Positions 42,283 to 49,715 of a stretch of DNA of 53,534 nucleotides are shown piece after piece. Where the stretch lies: the NCBI GenBank assembly GCA_016199835.1, contig JACQFX010000021.1, positions 1-53,534 of the forward strand. Direction: 5' to 3'. The notes beneath the pieces were generated by a model, which did not search any database, was not told where the DNA came from, and worked only from the letters and a program-made list of their open reading frames with translations. The stretch comes from Nitrosomonadales bacterium. GTDB taxonomy: Bacteria; Pseudomonadota; Gammaproteobacteria; Burkholderiales; Gallionellaceae. Each line of letters begins with the position of its first letter. Within the stretch, counting starts at the first letter, position 1. The position numbers and the translations under genes are program-made.

Positions 42283-43125
42283 ATGAGCTTGGCGGTTTTA
42301 TATAGCAGAGCCCTCTCCGGCATGGATGCCGCGCTGGTCACCGTCGAGGTACATCTCGCCAATGGCCTGCCCAGTTTCACCATCGTCGGCTTGCCCGAAG
42401 CCGAAGTGAAAGAAAGCAAAGATCGCGTGCGTGCCGCCCTGCTCACTTGCCAGTTTGAATTCCCGATCAAGCACATCACAGTCAATCTTGCACCCGCCGA
42501 CCTGCCCAAGGAAAGCGGGCGTTTCGATCTGCCCATCGCGCTCGGCATACTCGCCGCATCGGGGCAAATTCCATCTGAGCGTTTGAGTGCATATGAATTT
42601 GCCGGTGAGTTGGCACTCACGGGAGAGCTGCGTGCCATACGCGGCGCGCTGGCAATGACTTACCACGCCGCGAACTGCGGACGCGCTTTCATCCTGCCCG
42701 CATCCAATGCTGCGGAAGCGGCGCTGGTGGAAGACGCAACCGTATATGCAGCACAATCGCTATTGCAGGTGGCAGCACATCTGGCCGGGCGCGACGCATT
42801 GGATCGCTTCATTCCCGACGTGCAGCCCGAACCTCCTAACTATCCCGACATGCGCGAAGTGAAGGGGCAGGCACAATCCAAACGTGCGCTGGAAGTTGCG
42901 GCCGCAGGCGGCCACAGCGTACTGATGTCCGGCCCGCCCGGCACGGGCAAATCCATGCTGGCCGTGCGCTTTCCCGGCATCCTGCCGCAGATGAGCGAGA
43001 CCGAAGCGCTGGAGAGTGCGGCCATGCAATCGCTGGGGGGTACGTTCAATGTTCAACTATGGAAAACCAGGCCCTACAGGTCGCCGCATCATACGGCGAG
43101 CGCCGTAGCCCTGGTTGGAGGAGGC
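42283..43125 (+). pseudogene. comM: comM, 5' part (interrupted)
   Basis: The first 281 codons of the YifB/ComM Mg-chelatase-like AAA+ ATPase involved in natural transformation (branch migration of incoming DNA). The N-terminal Lon-like domain (FTIVGLPEAEVKESKDRVR) and Walker A (GPPGTGKSMLAVRF) are intact, up to RSPHHTASAVALVGGG. The next codons (CDFSK...) are unrelated, so homology stops at 43125. The catalytic Walker B and the middle of the ATPase domain are absent, so this cannot give a working ComM. The 3' part lies at 46872-47231. Confidence 0.92.
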
Positions 43126-43200
43126 TGTGACTTTTCGAAATTATTGCGACTTGCTCGAAATAGATGCGACAAGTCTGATACAAATATTACGTCGTACAAC
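43126..43200 (+). repeat. Left-end direct repeats (possible TnsB sites)
   Basis: TCGAAATTATTGCGACTTG near 43134-43153 and TCGAAATAGATGCGACAAG near 43154-43173 agree at 14 of 19 positions in the same orientation. A third, weaker copy (ACAAATATTACGTCG) lies near 43180-43196. Several spaced copies at an end that begins with TGT is the organisation of TnsB-binding ends of Tn7-like elements. Confidence 0.55.
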
Positions 43201-43265
43201 CACTCCCTTCGCACCTCCCACTTATCAAGCGCTGACTCTGCCCGGCACCGGCAGCAAGACAAGGA

Positions 43266-45053
43266 ATGTGTCCCTTGCTAAGTCCAATTACCCGCCGCGC
43301 TCTAGTGAGCAAAGTTCGAATTTGCAATCAGCTTAAACACGAAAAAGATGAACTTATCGTCTGGTGGTATGGCGGGATAGTAAAAAACTACAGGGCAGAG
43401 TCTGTTCCCAAAGTTGTCGTCTTCTTCAGAAAGCTTGATAAGAATGGCAATCTGGGGACTTTCGAGCGCAGGAATATTGCGCTTACCTTTCTTGGTTTAT
43501 TGCGTATAGGCTCTATCTGGAAAGACGGCGAATGCAAGTCAGAAGCCGTAATGCCATCTGAGCAGAAACAAATCGATGTGGACTTTACACGGGGGGCGTG
43601 GAAATTAGTTTCGCCATTGCAAGCTGCGAAGTCCGGTGCCGAGAGTCCAATCAATCAAGATGATTACCCCCTGCCTTTTTCTTACGACAAAAATTGGCTC
43701 ATCGATTTTCCTTTCGCAAACGGTAAAAATCTGCTAATCCCATGCACGGAGATTTTCGTGCGTTACTACGGGTGCTCCGAGGAAGTCCCGCGTGTGCTTG
43801 CGACATACGGTTGGGAGGAAGTTAACAAACGCTTCTACATGCCATTTGACCAGCCGGTGACACCTAACACCTGGTCGATTAAATTGAAGAGTCGCATGTA
43901 CAACGGTGATGTCGTATTTCTCGCTCACATGAAATATGACCCATACACTGCGCTTGCAGCAAAAAGCATTAACGCTCAGATTGAAACCTCATTCTTAAAT
44001 AAAGAACCATACACCTTCATTCAAGCAGGCCCATGGTTCGAGGGCAAAGCCCAGGTCTTGGTTAGCGGGCGTTTGATCAATAAAGGAAAAACTTTCCTTG
44101 CGTTGAGAATTCTTGGAGGCAGTGAGCCGCAGGAAGCACCAATTCAGCGTGACCGTGAAAACCCCAACAAGAACGATGCCCCTGCGGGTGCGGAACTAGG
44201 TAATCCAACTGGCGGCTGGCCGTCTCGCATAATCAAAAAGCCTCCGGAAATTGTCGATTTAACCGACGATCAAGAGCCTGACCATGGCGCTGCTTCAGTC
44301 GAAGTTGAAGAGCCTGACTTCGTTGTTCTCGGGGAACCGAGGGTCGTTATTGACGTAAGACGAAATAAAGCTACAAACAGGCCAGGCAAACCAAGGGACG
44401 GTGGCGATTTAAAAGAATTTTCAAGCGGCGAGCCTCATGGTGGCGGAAAAGGAGTTGGTTTTGCATCCATCCATGCGCCTGCCATCATGGTGTCAGAGGG
44501 CATGCTGCGCGATATGTGGAAAGCCTTGCGCTATGTGAAACAAAAACAACCAGACCTGATTAAATCTATTGAGTGGTTTACTTTCGAGACGGGGTTCAGT
44601 AGTAGTGAGGAGCCGAAACTCATTGGGTTGCAACCATTTAATGAAGAGGAAAGCGTTGAAACTGATGTAAGGAATTGGCTGTATCTGAACGTTACAGAGG
44701 AAACCCCACGCGGCATTCTAATTTCGAGAATAATTGCTGCGGACAAAACGATTTATATCGCCGAAATTCAGCGCAGGCCGCGCACGAAGAAAGATAGTGC
44801 TGGTAATGTGGTAGACACCGAAGAGTCATTTAAGGGGCTCGCCTTTGTACTCGACGAGCAGAGTCAATTTGAATTATGGCTTGGCAAATTACTTTCAGAT
44901 GTCCGCCACGTTAGGGGTATTGTGCAAAAGCTTGTTGCTCACTGTCCAGGCAAGGCAGCTGCATTCAAGCACTCCACGGCAAAAGGTGATGGGGTGCCGT
45001 GCGAAACTGCGGTTTTAAATGCGCTTAAGAAGGTAGGCGTGGAGGCTGACTGA
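43266..45053 (+). CDS. TnsE-like transposition target-selection protein
   Basis: A 595-residue protein. By recall it shares the overall plan of Tn7 TnsE: an N-terminal region with basic and aromatic residues (WWYGGIVKNYRAES), an LLIPCTEIFVRYYGCSEE block, a low-complexity acidic linker (about 320-390) ending GEPHGGG, and a C-terminal half with a conserved beta-rich nuclease-like fold segment (YIAEIQRRP ... ESFKGLAFVLD). In Tn7 TnsE directs insertion to replicating DNA and plasmids. It is alone here, without TnsA, B, C or D. The ATG at 43266 has AAGG close upstream; a GTG at 43305 is an alternative. Assignment rests on pattern memory, not alignment. Confidence 0.5.
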   Translation: MCPLLSPITRRALVSKVRICNQLKHEKDELIVWWYGGIVKNYRAESVPKVVVFFRKLDKNGNLGTFERRNIALTFLGLLRIGSIWKDGECKSEAVMPSEQKQIDVDFTRGAWKLVSPLQAAKSGAESPINQDDYPLPFSYDKNWLIDFPFANGKNLLIPCTEIFVRYYGCSEEVPRVLATYGWEEVNKRFYMPFDQPVTPNTWSIKLKSRMYNGDVVFLAHMKYDPYTALAAKSINAQIETSFLNKEPYTFIQAGPWFEGKAQVLVSGRLINKGKTFLALRILGGSEPQEAPIQRDRENPNKNDAPAGAELGNPTGGWPSRIIKKPPEIVDLTDDQEPDHGAASVEVEEPDFVVLGEPRVVIDVRRNKATNRPGKPRDGGDLKEFSSGEPHGGGKGVGFASIHAPAIMVSEGMLRDMWKALRYVKQKQPDLIKSIEWFTFETGFSSSEEPKLIGLQPFNEEESVETDVRNWLYLNVTEETPRGILISRIIAADKTIYIAEIQRRPRTKKDSAGNVVDTEESFKGLAFVLDEQSQFELWLGKLLSDVRHVRGIVQKLVAHCPGKAAAFKHSTAKGDGVPCETAVLNALKKVGVEAD

Positions 45054-45191
45054 TGAATAACGAGCTGCAAAGTGATGATCAAGTACAGCGTTAATAGCAC
45101 TTATCTCTTCAGATGAAAATTGGTAGCTCGGTTCGAGTAACTTTTTCTCAACTGCTCTGAGCACAATTGCCCTATGTTGTTCAGAAGCCAT
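45015..45191 (-). CDS. Small unknown protein of the comM island
   Basis: A 58-residue, probably helical protein without known motifs. The ATG at 45191 has a very strong ribosome binding site (GGGAGGAAG). Its last 13 codons overlap the 3' end of the TnsE-like gene in the opposite direction, so a converging overlap is implied. A perfect 8-bp palindrome lies upstream (45257-45278). Nothing else is seen in the 260 bases between it and the next gene. Confidence 0.4.
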   Translation of the reverse strand: MASEQHRAIVLRAVEKKLLEPSYQFSSEEISAINAVLDHHFAARYSSVSLHAYLLKRI

Positions 45192-45256
45192 TTTCTTCCT
45201 CCCTAGTATTAGATCAACAGATGGATCAGATTCTGCCCAATTGTTACCAATTTCAC

Positions 45257-45278
45257 TACCTACCAAAACTGGTAGGTA
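45257..45278. repeat. Palindrome upstream of the small island gene
   Basis: TACCTACC (45257-45264), loop AAAACT, GGTAGGTA (45271-45278), an 8-bp perfect stem. It lies about 65-85 bases before the 45191 start codon and could be an operator or an RNA hairpin. Confidence 0.5.
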
Positions 45279-45451
45279 TGCTTTCGCTTTTTGTCATCTA
45301 GCAGGAGCGACTTGCTCATTTAAGCCGTTGCAGACATCAAATAAGCAACTCCGGCACTGAGTTTTGCTTGATTGATCTGTTGATGCGCGCTGAAAATTAC
45401 CCTGCGCAGACTAGGTAATCGAGCTCGCGCAAACAACAAATAGCGTCTCAT

Positions 45452-45898
45452 TCAATAGAATATATGCAGCACTCCCAGCATTTCCCCGATACCCCAATTG
45501 TGAAATTGGGCACATATGTGCAAAAGAATGTCAGGCTCTGGCTCACCTTCACCTTTAGTACCTAGCTGGTAAATGCTGCCACTCCTGGTCAGCGCAAGGC
45601 CATGTTCCAGATCGATGGCCACGATGACGGATGTCGCCCATACGCAATTTTGCGCCTCGTGGATTCCAGTTAGAAAATGCGACTTCGTACCATTATTATT
45701 CAGGCATACAAAACGCCAACGATTTAAGTTTGCACTAATCGACTTTTGATTTGCCACCACTTCAACGATCATCGGAAATTCATCAAGATCGTCGCTCGTT
45801 GAAAGGCCCAGGGAGCATGTATCTCGATTGGCATGAATAATTTCATCCAGCGATTTCGGTATTAGTTCTTTAACGGCCTCTTCAGGAGTATTTCCCAT
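45452..45898 (-). CDS. Hypothetical protein of the comM island
   Basis: A 148-residue soluble protein with no signal peptide or motif I recognise. The middle (FVCLNNNGTKSHFLTGIHEAQNCVWATSVIVAIDLEHGLALTRSG) looks like a beta-rich fold. GGAG before the ATG supports the start. Lower-GC composition than the host genes fits the island. Confidence 0.6.
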   Translation of the reverse strand: MGNTPEEAVKELIPKSLDEIIHANRDTCSLGLSTSDDLDEFPMIVEVVANQKSISANLNRWRFVCLNNNGTKSHFLTGIHEAQNCVWATSVIVAIDLEHGLALTRSGSIYQLGTKGEGEPEPDILLHICAQFHNWGIGEMLGVLHIFY

Positions 45899-45999
45899 AC
45901 TAAATCTCCATATCTTCGACGGATCCTATTGGATTTGATAACTCTGTGCGCTAGGCATCATACTTGCCGTTAAGGGATACATGCCCATTATTTCAATAG

Positions 46000-46035
46000 T
46001 ATTCCCTTGACGGAATATTCCTTGCGGGCTATATT
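46000..46035 (+). promoter_or_regulatory. Toxin-antitoxin promoter with overlapping operator
   Basis: TTGACG (46007-46012), 17 bases, TATATT (46030-46035). The inverted repeat TATTCC (46000-46005) / GGAATA (46012-46017) straddles the -35, and the palindrome GGAATATTCC (46012-46021) lies in the spacer; both are likely antitoxin operator half-sites. The predicted start is at or next to the toxin ATG at 46042. Confidence 0.7.
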
Positions 46036-46041
46036 GTTGTT

Positions 46042-46410
46042 ATGAAAAATTGGGACGTTGAATACACGGACGAGTTTGAGGATTGGTGGAATCAGCTTTC
46101 CGAGGCTGAACAAGAATCAATCATGGCATCTGTTGGGCTATTGGAGGCGTGCGGTCCGAATCTGCGATTTCCTCATAGTAGCGGGATAACCACATCCAGG
46201 CATGATCACATGAGAGAGTTGAGAACGCAGCACGAAGGGCGACCATACAGAACGTTATATGCTTTCGACCCAAGGCGAGCTGCAATACTACTGATTGGTG
46301 GCGAAAAGACAGGGAATGACCGATGGTATGAAGAGTTTGTACCGATTGCTGACAACCTCTATGACGACCATTTAGATGAATTACGAAAGGAAGGGCTGAT
46401 CAATGGCTAA
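46042..46410 (+). CDS. RelE/HigB-type toxin (Gp49-like)
   Basis: A 122-residue small basic-acidic protein resembling phage-derived Gp49-like HigB toxins: an N-terminal FEDWWNQLSEAEQESI helix pair, then HMRELRTQHEGRPYRTLYAFDPRRAAILLIGGEK, the beta core that carries the RNase residues. These cleave ribosome-bound mRNA. The antitoxin gene overlaps its 3' end by 8 bases. No ribosome binding site is visible before the ATG, consistent with a leaderless start. Confidence 0.85.
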   Translation: MKNWDVEYTDEFEDWWNQLSEAEQESIMASVGLLEACGPNLRFPHSSGITTSRHDHMRELRTQHEGRPYRTLYAFDPRRAAILLIGGEKTGNDRWYEEFVPIADNLYDDHLDELRKEGLING

Positions 46411-46735
46411 AAGAATTGCAGTGTTGCGCGCAAAAATGTCTCCCGAATCCATAATGCGTTCGGAAGAAAGAACAAGGGTAATGCTCGATGAAATGCCGCT
46501 GAATGAACTGCGCCAAGCACGTGGTTTGTCTCAAGCCACGCTGGCAAAAGTTCTCAATGTTCAACAACCGTCAATCGCTAAGCTGGAACACCGGGCTGAC
46601 ATGTACATCTCGACCTTGCGAAGCCACATTGAAGCCATGGGTGGAATGCTGGAGATCGTTGCGCGTTTTCCAGATGGCAGCGTAAAAATTAACAATTTTG
46701 AGAGTTTGGGCGATAACAAAAAAGTAACAGCATGA
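46403..46735 (+). CDS. XRE-type antitoxin
   Basis: A 110-residue protein with an N-terminal extension and a helix-turn-helix of the Cro/XRE kind (MPLNELRQARGLSQATLAKVLNVQQPSIAKLEHR). It should bind its toxin and repress the shared promoter. Toxin-first order and XRE fold match the HigBA type. The start overlaps the toxin gene. Confidence 0.85.
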   Translation: MAKRIAVLRAKMSPESIMRSEERTRVMLDEMPLNELRQARGLSQATLAKVLNVQQPSIAKLEHRADMYISTLRSHIEAMGGMLEIVARFPDGSVKINNFESLGDNKKVTA

Positions 46736-46871
46736 GAGTATGAAAAACGAAAATAACTCTACAGAGCTTCTGAATAAATGACATTGCCTGAGTGCATATG
46801 CATCAAAAATCACCCAGAAAAATTAACCTGACAAATGATTTATAACGACGATCAGTTAGATTATATCGATC

Positions 46872-47231
46872 ATAGATATTCAGATCGAGGTTCCCGCCGT
46901 GCCGCAGGAAGCCTTGCTCAGGCAAGCTGACGGCGAAGCCAGTGCCGAGATTCAGCAACGCGCCGAAGCCGCGCGTAAACGCCAGCTTGCACGTCAGGGT
47001 AAACCCAATGCCCAACTTACCGTGAGCGAGATTGATGAGTTGTGCGCGCCGGATACACAAGGTGCCCAACTGTTACAGCAGGCCATCACGCGACTCAATT
47101 TATCTGCCCGCGCCTACCATCGAGTGCTCAAAGTGGCGCGCACGATCGCCGATTTGGCAGTTAACGCAAACATAACCACCGCGCACATCGCTGAAGCAGT
47201 GCAATATCGAAGAATGGATAGGAAAAATTAA
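46872..47231 (+). pseudogene. comM: comM, 3' part (interrupted)
   Basis: The C-terminal about 119 codons of ComM: IDIQIEVPAVP is the usual sequence after the sensor region, followed by RQLARQGKPNAQLTVSEIDELC and LNLSARAYHRVLKVARTIADLA and the YRRMDR end. In-frame homology begins at about 46872. The only start (GTG at 46899) has no ribosome binding site, so it is not expected to be translated. Comparing both halves with a full-length family member (about 500 residues), roughly 100 codons are missing. Confidence 0.9.
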
Positions 47232-47254
47232 AGCTGCCCCGACACCAAGGGAGC

Positions 47255-47728
47255 TCAGCGATTTTGGGGCGGCAGCACAATAGGAGCCACACTAAGTTCC
47301 AGGAAACGTTCCAGGAGTTGCTGCTTTTTCGCGCCAAGCTCATCTATTCTTGCCAACAGCGCATCGATCCTGGCATTGATTGCCGTACTGCGCTCGACCG
47401 CCTTGCGCTGCGCCGCATTCACATCAACAATATTTACCGGATCGGACGCTATTCCCTGTTCGGCCTGTGCCAGAAAAGTCATGCGTGAACCCGCCTTACT
47501 GGCCTCTTGCAACGCCAGGAGTTGATCAAGATCGGATTTGATCTCCGCATTGATCACTGTCAGCACTTTCTGGATTCGATCCATTTCAAGTGTGTTCTGA
47601 TCCTGAGCATGTACCGCCTCTTGGGAAGCCACCGATTCCTGGGTAAGCACCAATTCATCGGCAAATGAGGAGCCGGGAAATATAACTAGTAATGTCGCTG
47701 CCAAGCCAACAAGAATACGGTTAGACAT
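47255..47728 (-). CDS. Exported coiled-coil protein
   Basis: A 157-residue precursor with a signal peptide (to about residue 24, SSFADE) and a long helical region (about 40-140) rich in Ala, Gln and charged residues (ARIDALLARIDELGAKKQQLLERFLELS), a likely coiled coil. GGGAG precedes the ATG at 47728. No family recognised; could be a periplasmic scaffold or chaperone-like protein. It ends right after the comM remnant. Confidence 0.6.
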   Translation of the reverse strand: MSNRILVGLAATLLVIFPGSSFADELVLTQESVASQEAVHAQDQNTLEMDRIQKVLTVINAEIKSDLDQLLALQEASKAGSRMTFLAQAEQGIASDPVNIVDVNAAQRKAVERSTAINARIDALLARIDELGAKKQQLLERFLELSVAPIVLPPQNR

Positions 47729-47796
47729 AATGAGCTCCCAAGAATCACGCGTCCATCTTGCCACAATACGGTAGAACACGCCCGCATTGCAAAACA

Positions 47797-48102
47797 TCAT
47801 TCCGCTGGCTGCACCAGCACCCATGGACTCACCACAACAGCCCACATATCGGCATCGGACGCTATCCATTTTGTAGCCTGATCATCCGACACCTTGCCAA
47901 CTTTTTTCGTCAGCAACCAGCGCTCAACTTGCGCCTTATTGTCCTGTGAAAATTGAAACGCCACCTCGACGAGATCAAGCTCGTCGTTCACAAAGATCGC
48001 TGCACCGCTGGCGAAGAAACGCTGCAACTCCTTCCAGGCAATTCGCGAAGTTTCCAGATTCACTTTGGCGCGATATATCTCTTGCGGATCTGCGGCAGTC
48101 AT
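47797..48102 (-). CDS. DUF2288 family protein
   Basis: A 101-residue cytoplasmic protein matching the DUF2288 pattern: YRAKVNLETSRIAWKELQRFFASG, a DELDLVEVAFQFSQD stretch and the ending WAVVVSPWVLVQP. Function unknown in the family. Directly downstream of the gamma-carbonic anhydrase gene (one base between). Confidence 0.85.
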   Translation of the reverse strand: MTAADPQEIYRAKVNLETSRIAWKELQRFFASGAAIFVNDELDLVEVAFQFSQDNKAQVERWLLTKKVGKVSDDQATKWIASDADMWAVVVSPWVLVQPAE

Positions 48103-48103
48103 T

Positions 48104-48649
48104 TCACTTGCCCTGTAAATAATTATCTTTCACCCGCATGTAATGCTCGGCTGAATATTTCAGGTAGGCGATTTCTTCCTGCGTCAGCGCACGCACGGCC
48201 TTGGCCGGACGCCCCATATACAGCATACCGCTTTCCAGCACCTTGCCCGGCGACACTAGGCTGCCTGCACCTATCATCACATGATCGGAGACGACAGCAT
48301 CGTCCATGATGATGGAGCCCATGCCAATCATGCACTCGTTGCCTATGGTGCAGCCATGCAGGATGGCCGAGTGCCCGATCGTCACGTAATCGCCAACGAT
48401 CAACGGCGAACCTTCCGGCTTGTCCGCTGACTTGTGTGACACATGACCCATAGTCAGGTCCTGTATGTTGCTGCCGCGCCCGATTACGATGCGGTTTACG
48501 TCGCCACGCAACACGGTATTGCACCAGATTGAACTGTCGTCACCCAGCTTCACATCGCCGATGATCTGACATGACGGGTGAAGAAAAATCCGCTCGCCGA
48601 GAACGGGAAACGTATCAAGGTAGTTGGAAAGTGGCATTAGGGTTGTCAA
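48104..48649 (-). CDS. Gamma-carbonic anhydrase family protein (YrdA-like)
   Basis: A 181-residue left-handed beta-helix protein with hexapeptide repeats (IIGDVKLGDDSSIWCNTVLRGDV). The three zinc-binding histidines are in MGHVSHK and TIGHSAILHGC. Most relatives are YrdA-like homologues with weak or no activity; in some bacteria the family contributes to CO2/HCO3 balance. Translated as part of the pyrC run. Confidence 0.88.
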   Translation of the reverse strand: MTTLMPLSNYLDTFPVLGERIFLHPSCQIIGDVKLGDDSSIWCNTVLRGDVNRIVIGRGSNIQDLTMGHVSHKSADKPEGSPLIVGDYVTIGHSAILHGCTIGNECMIGMGSIIMDDAVVSDHVMIGAGSLVSPGKVLESGMLYMGRPAKAVRALTQEEIAYLKYSAEHYMRVKDNYLQGK

Positions 48650-48656
48650 AGCAGCA

Positions 48657-49688
48657 TTACTCCACCAGCTTCCACTTCATCTTTTCTTCTGCCCGCAATG
48701 GCACTATACGATGCTCACCAAACCCTAGCGTCGCCGGCACTTGCCACTCTTCTTTGCGCAGAGTGATCTGCTGTGTGTTGCGCGGCAAGCCATAAAAGTC
48801 TGCACCATAAAAACTGGCGAAACCTTCCAGTTTGTCCAGCGCACCGGCCTGCTCGAAGGCCTCGGCATAGAGTTCGATAGCGGCGTGAGCGGTGTAACAG
48901 CCGGCGCAACCGCAGGCATTCTCCTTGGTGTGTTGCGCGTGCGGCGCACTGTCGGTGCCGAGGAAGAATTTTTTGTTGCCGCTGGTGGCCGCTCTGACCA
49001 ATGCTGTGCGATGCACCTCACGCTTGAGAACCGGCAGGCAGTAGTAATGCGGATGGATGCCGCCGACCAGCATGGCGTTGCGGTTGTAAAGCAGGTGGTG
49101 TGCAGTAATGGTGGCGGCAATGTTATCCGGTGCGCTTGCTACAAATTCTGCCGCATCCTGAGTGGTGATGTGCTCGAACACCACGCGCAGGTCTGGCAGG
49201 TCATGTAACAAAGGCCGCAATACACGAACAATGAAAGCAGCCTCGCGATCAAATACATCTATCGCCGCATCGGTGACTTCGCCATGCACCAACAATGGCA
49301 TGCCGCAATGCTGCATCTCTTCCAGCGCAGCATAAGTTTTGCGCAGGTCGGTAACGCCCGCATCGGAGTTGGTGGTCGCGCCTGCCGGATAAAGTTTTAC
49401 TGCGTGGATAATGCCGCTCTGCCTGGCGCGACGTATCTCTTCTGCGTTGGTGTTATCCGTAAGATACAACGTCATCAGCGGCTCAAACTTCATGCCCGCA
49501 GGCAATGCCGCGAGTATGCGTGCATGATAGGCCTGCGCCTGTGCAGTGGTAGTCACCGGCGGGCGCAAGTTAGGCATTACGATGGCGCGCGCGAATTGTC
49601 TGGCGGTGTCGGACAACACGGAGTGCATCAGCGCGTCGTCACGCAGATGCAGATGCCAATCGTCGGGGCGAGCGAGTTTAAATTCCAT
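48657..49688 (-). CDS. pyrC: Dihydroorotase (class II)
   Basis: A 343-residue zinc amidohydrolase that closes carbamoyl-aspartate to dihydroorotate in pyrimidine synthesis. Metal-binding HLHLRD (after DDW), the carboxylated Lys in [25 protein letters not shown] and the final Asp in [14 protein letters not shown] are all present. The length fits the class II (E. coli-like) enzyme. It is 7 bases upstream of the gamma-carbonic anhydrase gene. Confidence 0.96.
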   Translation of the reverse strand: MEFKLARPDDWHLHLRDDALMHSVLSDTARQFARAIVMPNLRPPVTTTAQAQAYHARILAALPAGMKFEPLMTLYLTDNTNAEEIRRARQSGIIHAVKLYPAGATTNSDAGVTDLRKTYAALEEMQHCGMPLLVHGEVTDAAIDVFDREAAFIVRVLRPLLHDLPDLRVVFEHITTQDAAEFVASAPDNIAATITAHHLLYNRNAMLVGGIHPHYYCLPVLKREVHRTALVRAATSGNKKFFLGTDSAPHAQHTKENACGCAGCYTAHAAIELYAEAFEQAGALDKLEGFASFYGADFYGLPRNTQQITLRKEEWQVPATLGFGEHRIVPLRAEEKMKWKLVE

Positions 49689-49715
49689 CAGGCCATTCTC
49701 AAAGAGCTATCCTGC

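Larger units (their letters stand above)
43126..46871. mobile_element. Remnant of a Tn7-like element inserted in comM
   Basis: About 3.7 kb between the two comM halves, visibly AT-richer than the flanks. It begins with TGT at the exact end of comM homology, the terminal triplet of Tn7-type elements, followed by degenerate 20-base direct repeats. It carries a TnsE-like gene near that end, two leftward unknown genes and a toxin-antitoxin pair. No transposase (TnsA/B/C) and no clear right end with ACA are visible, and about 100 comM codons are missing, so it is decayed. Element identity is inference from TnsE and the end structure; comM is a known target of Tn7-like islands. Confidence 0.6.

Noticed and set aside
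46736..46871. Right end of the Tn7-like element
   Set aside because: No ACA end with inverted copies of the left-end repeats could be found.
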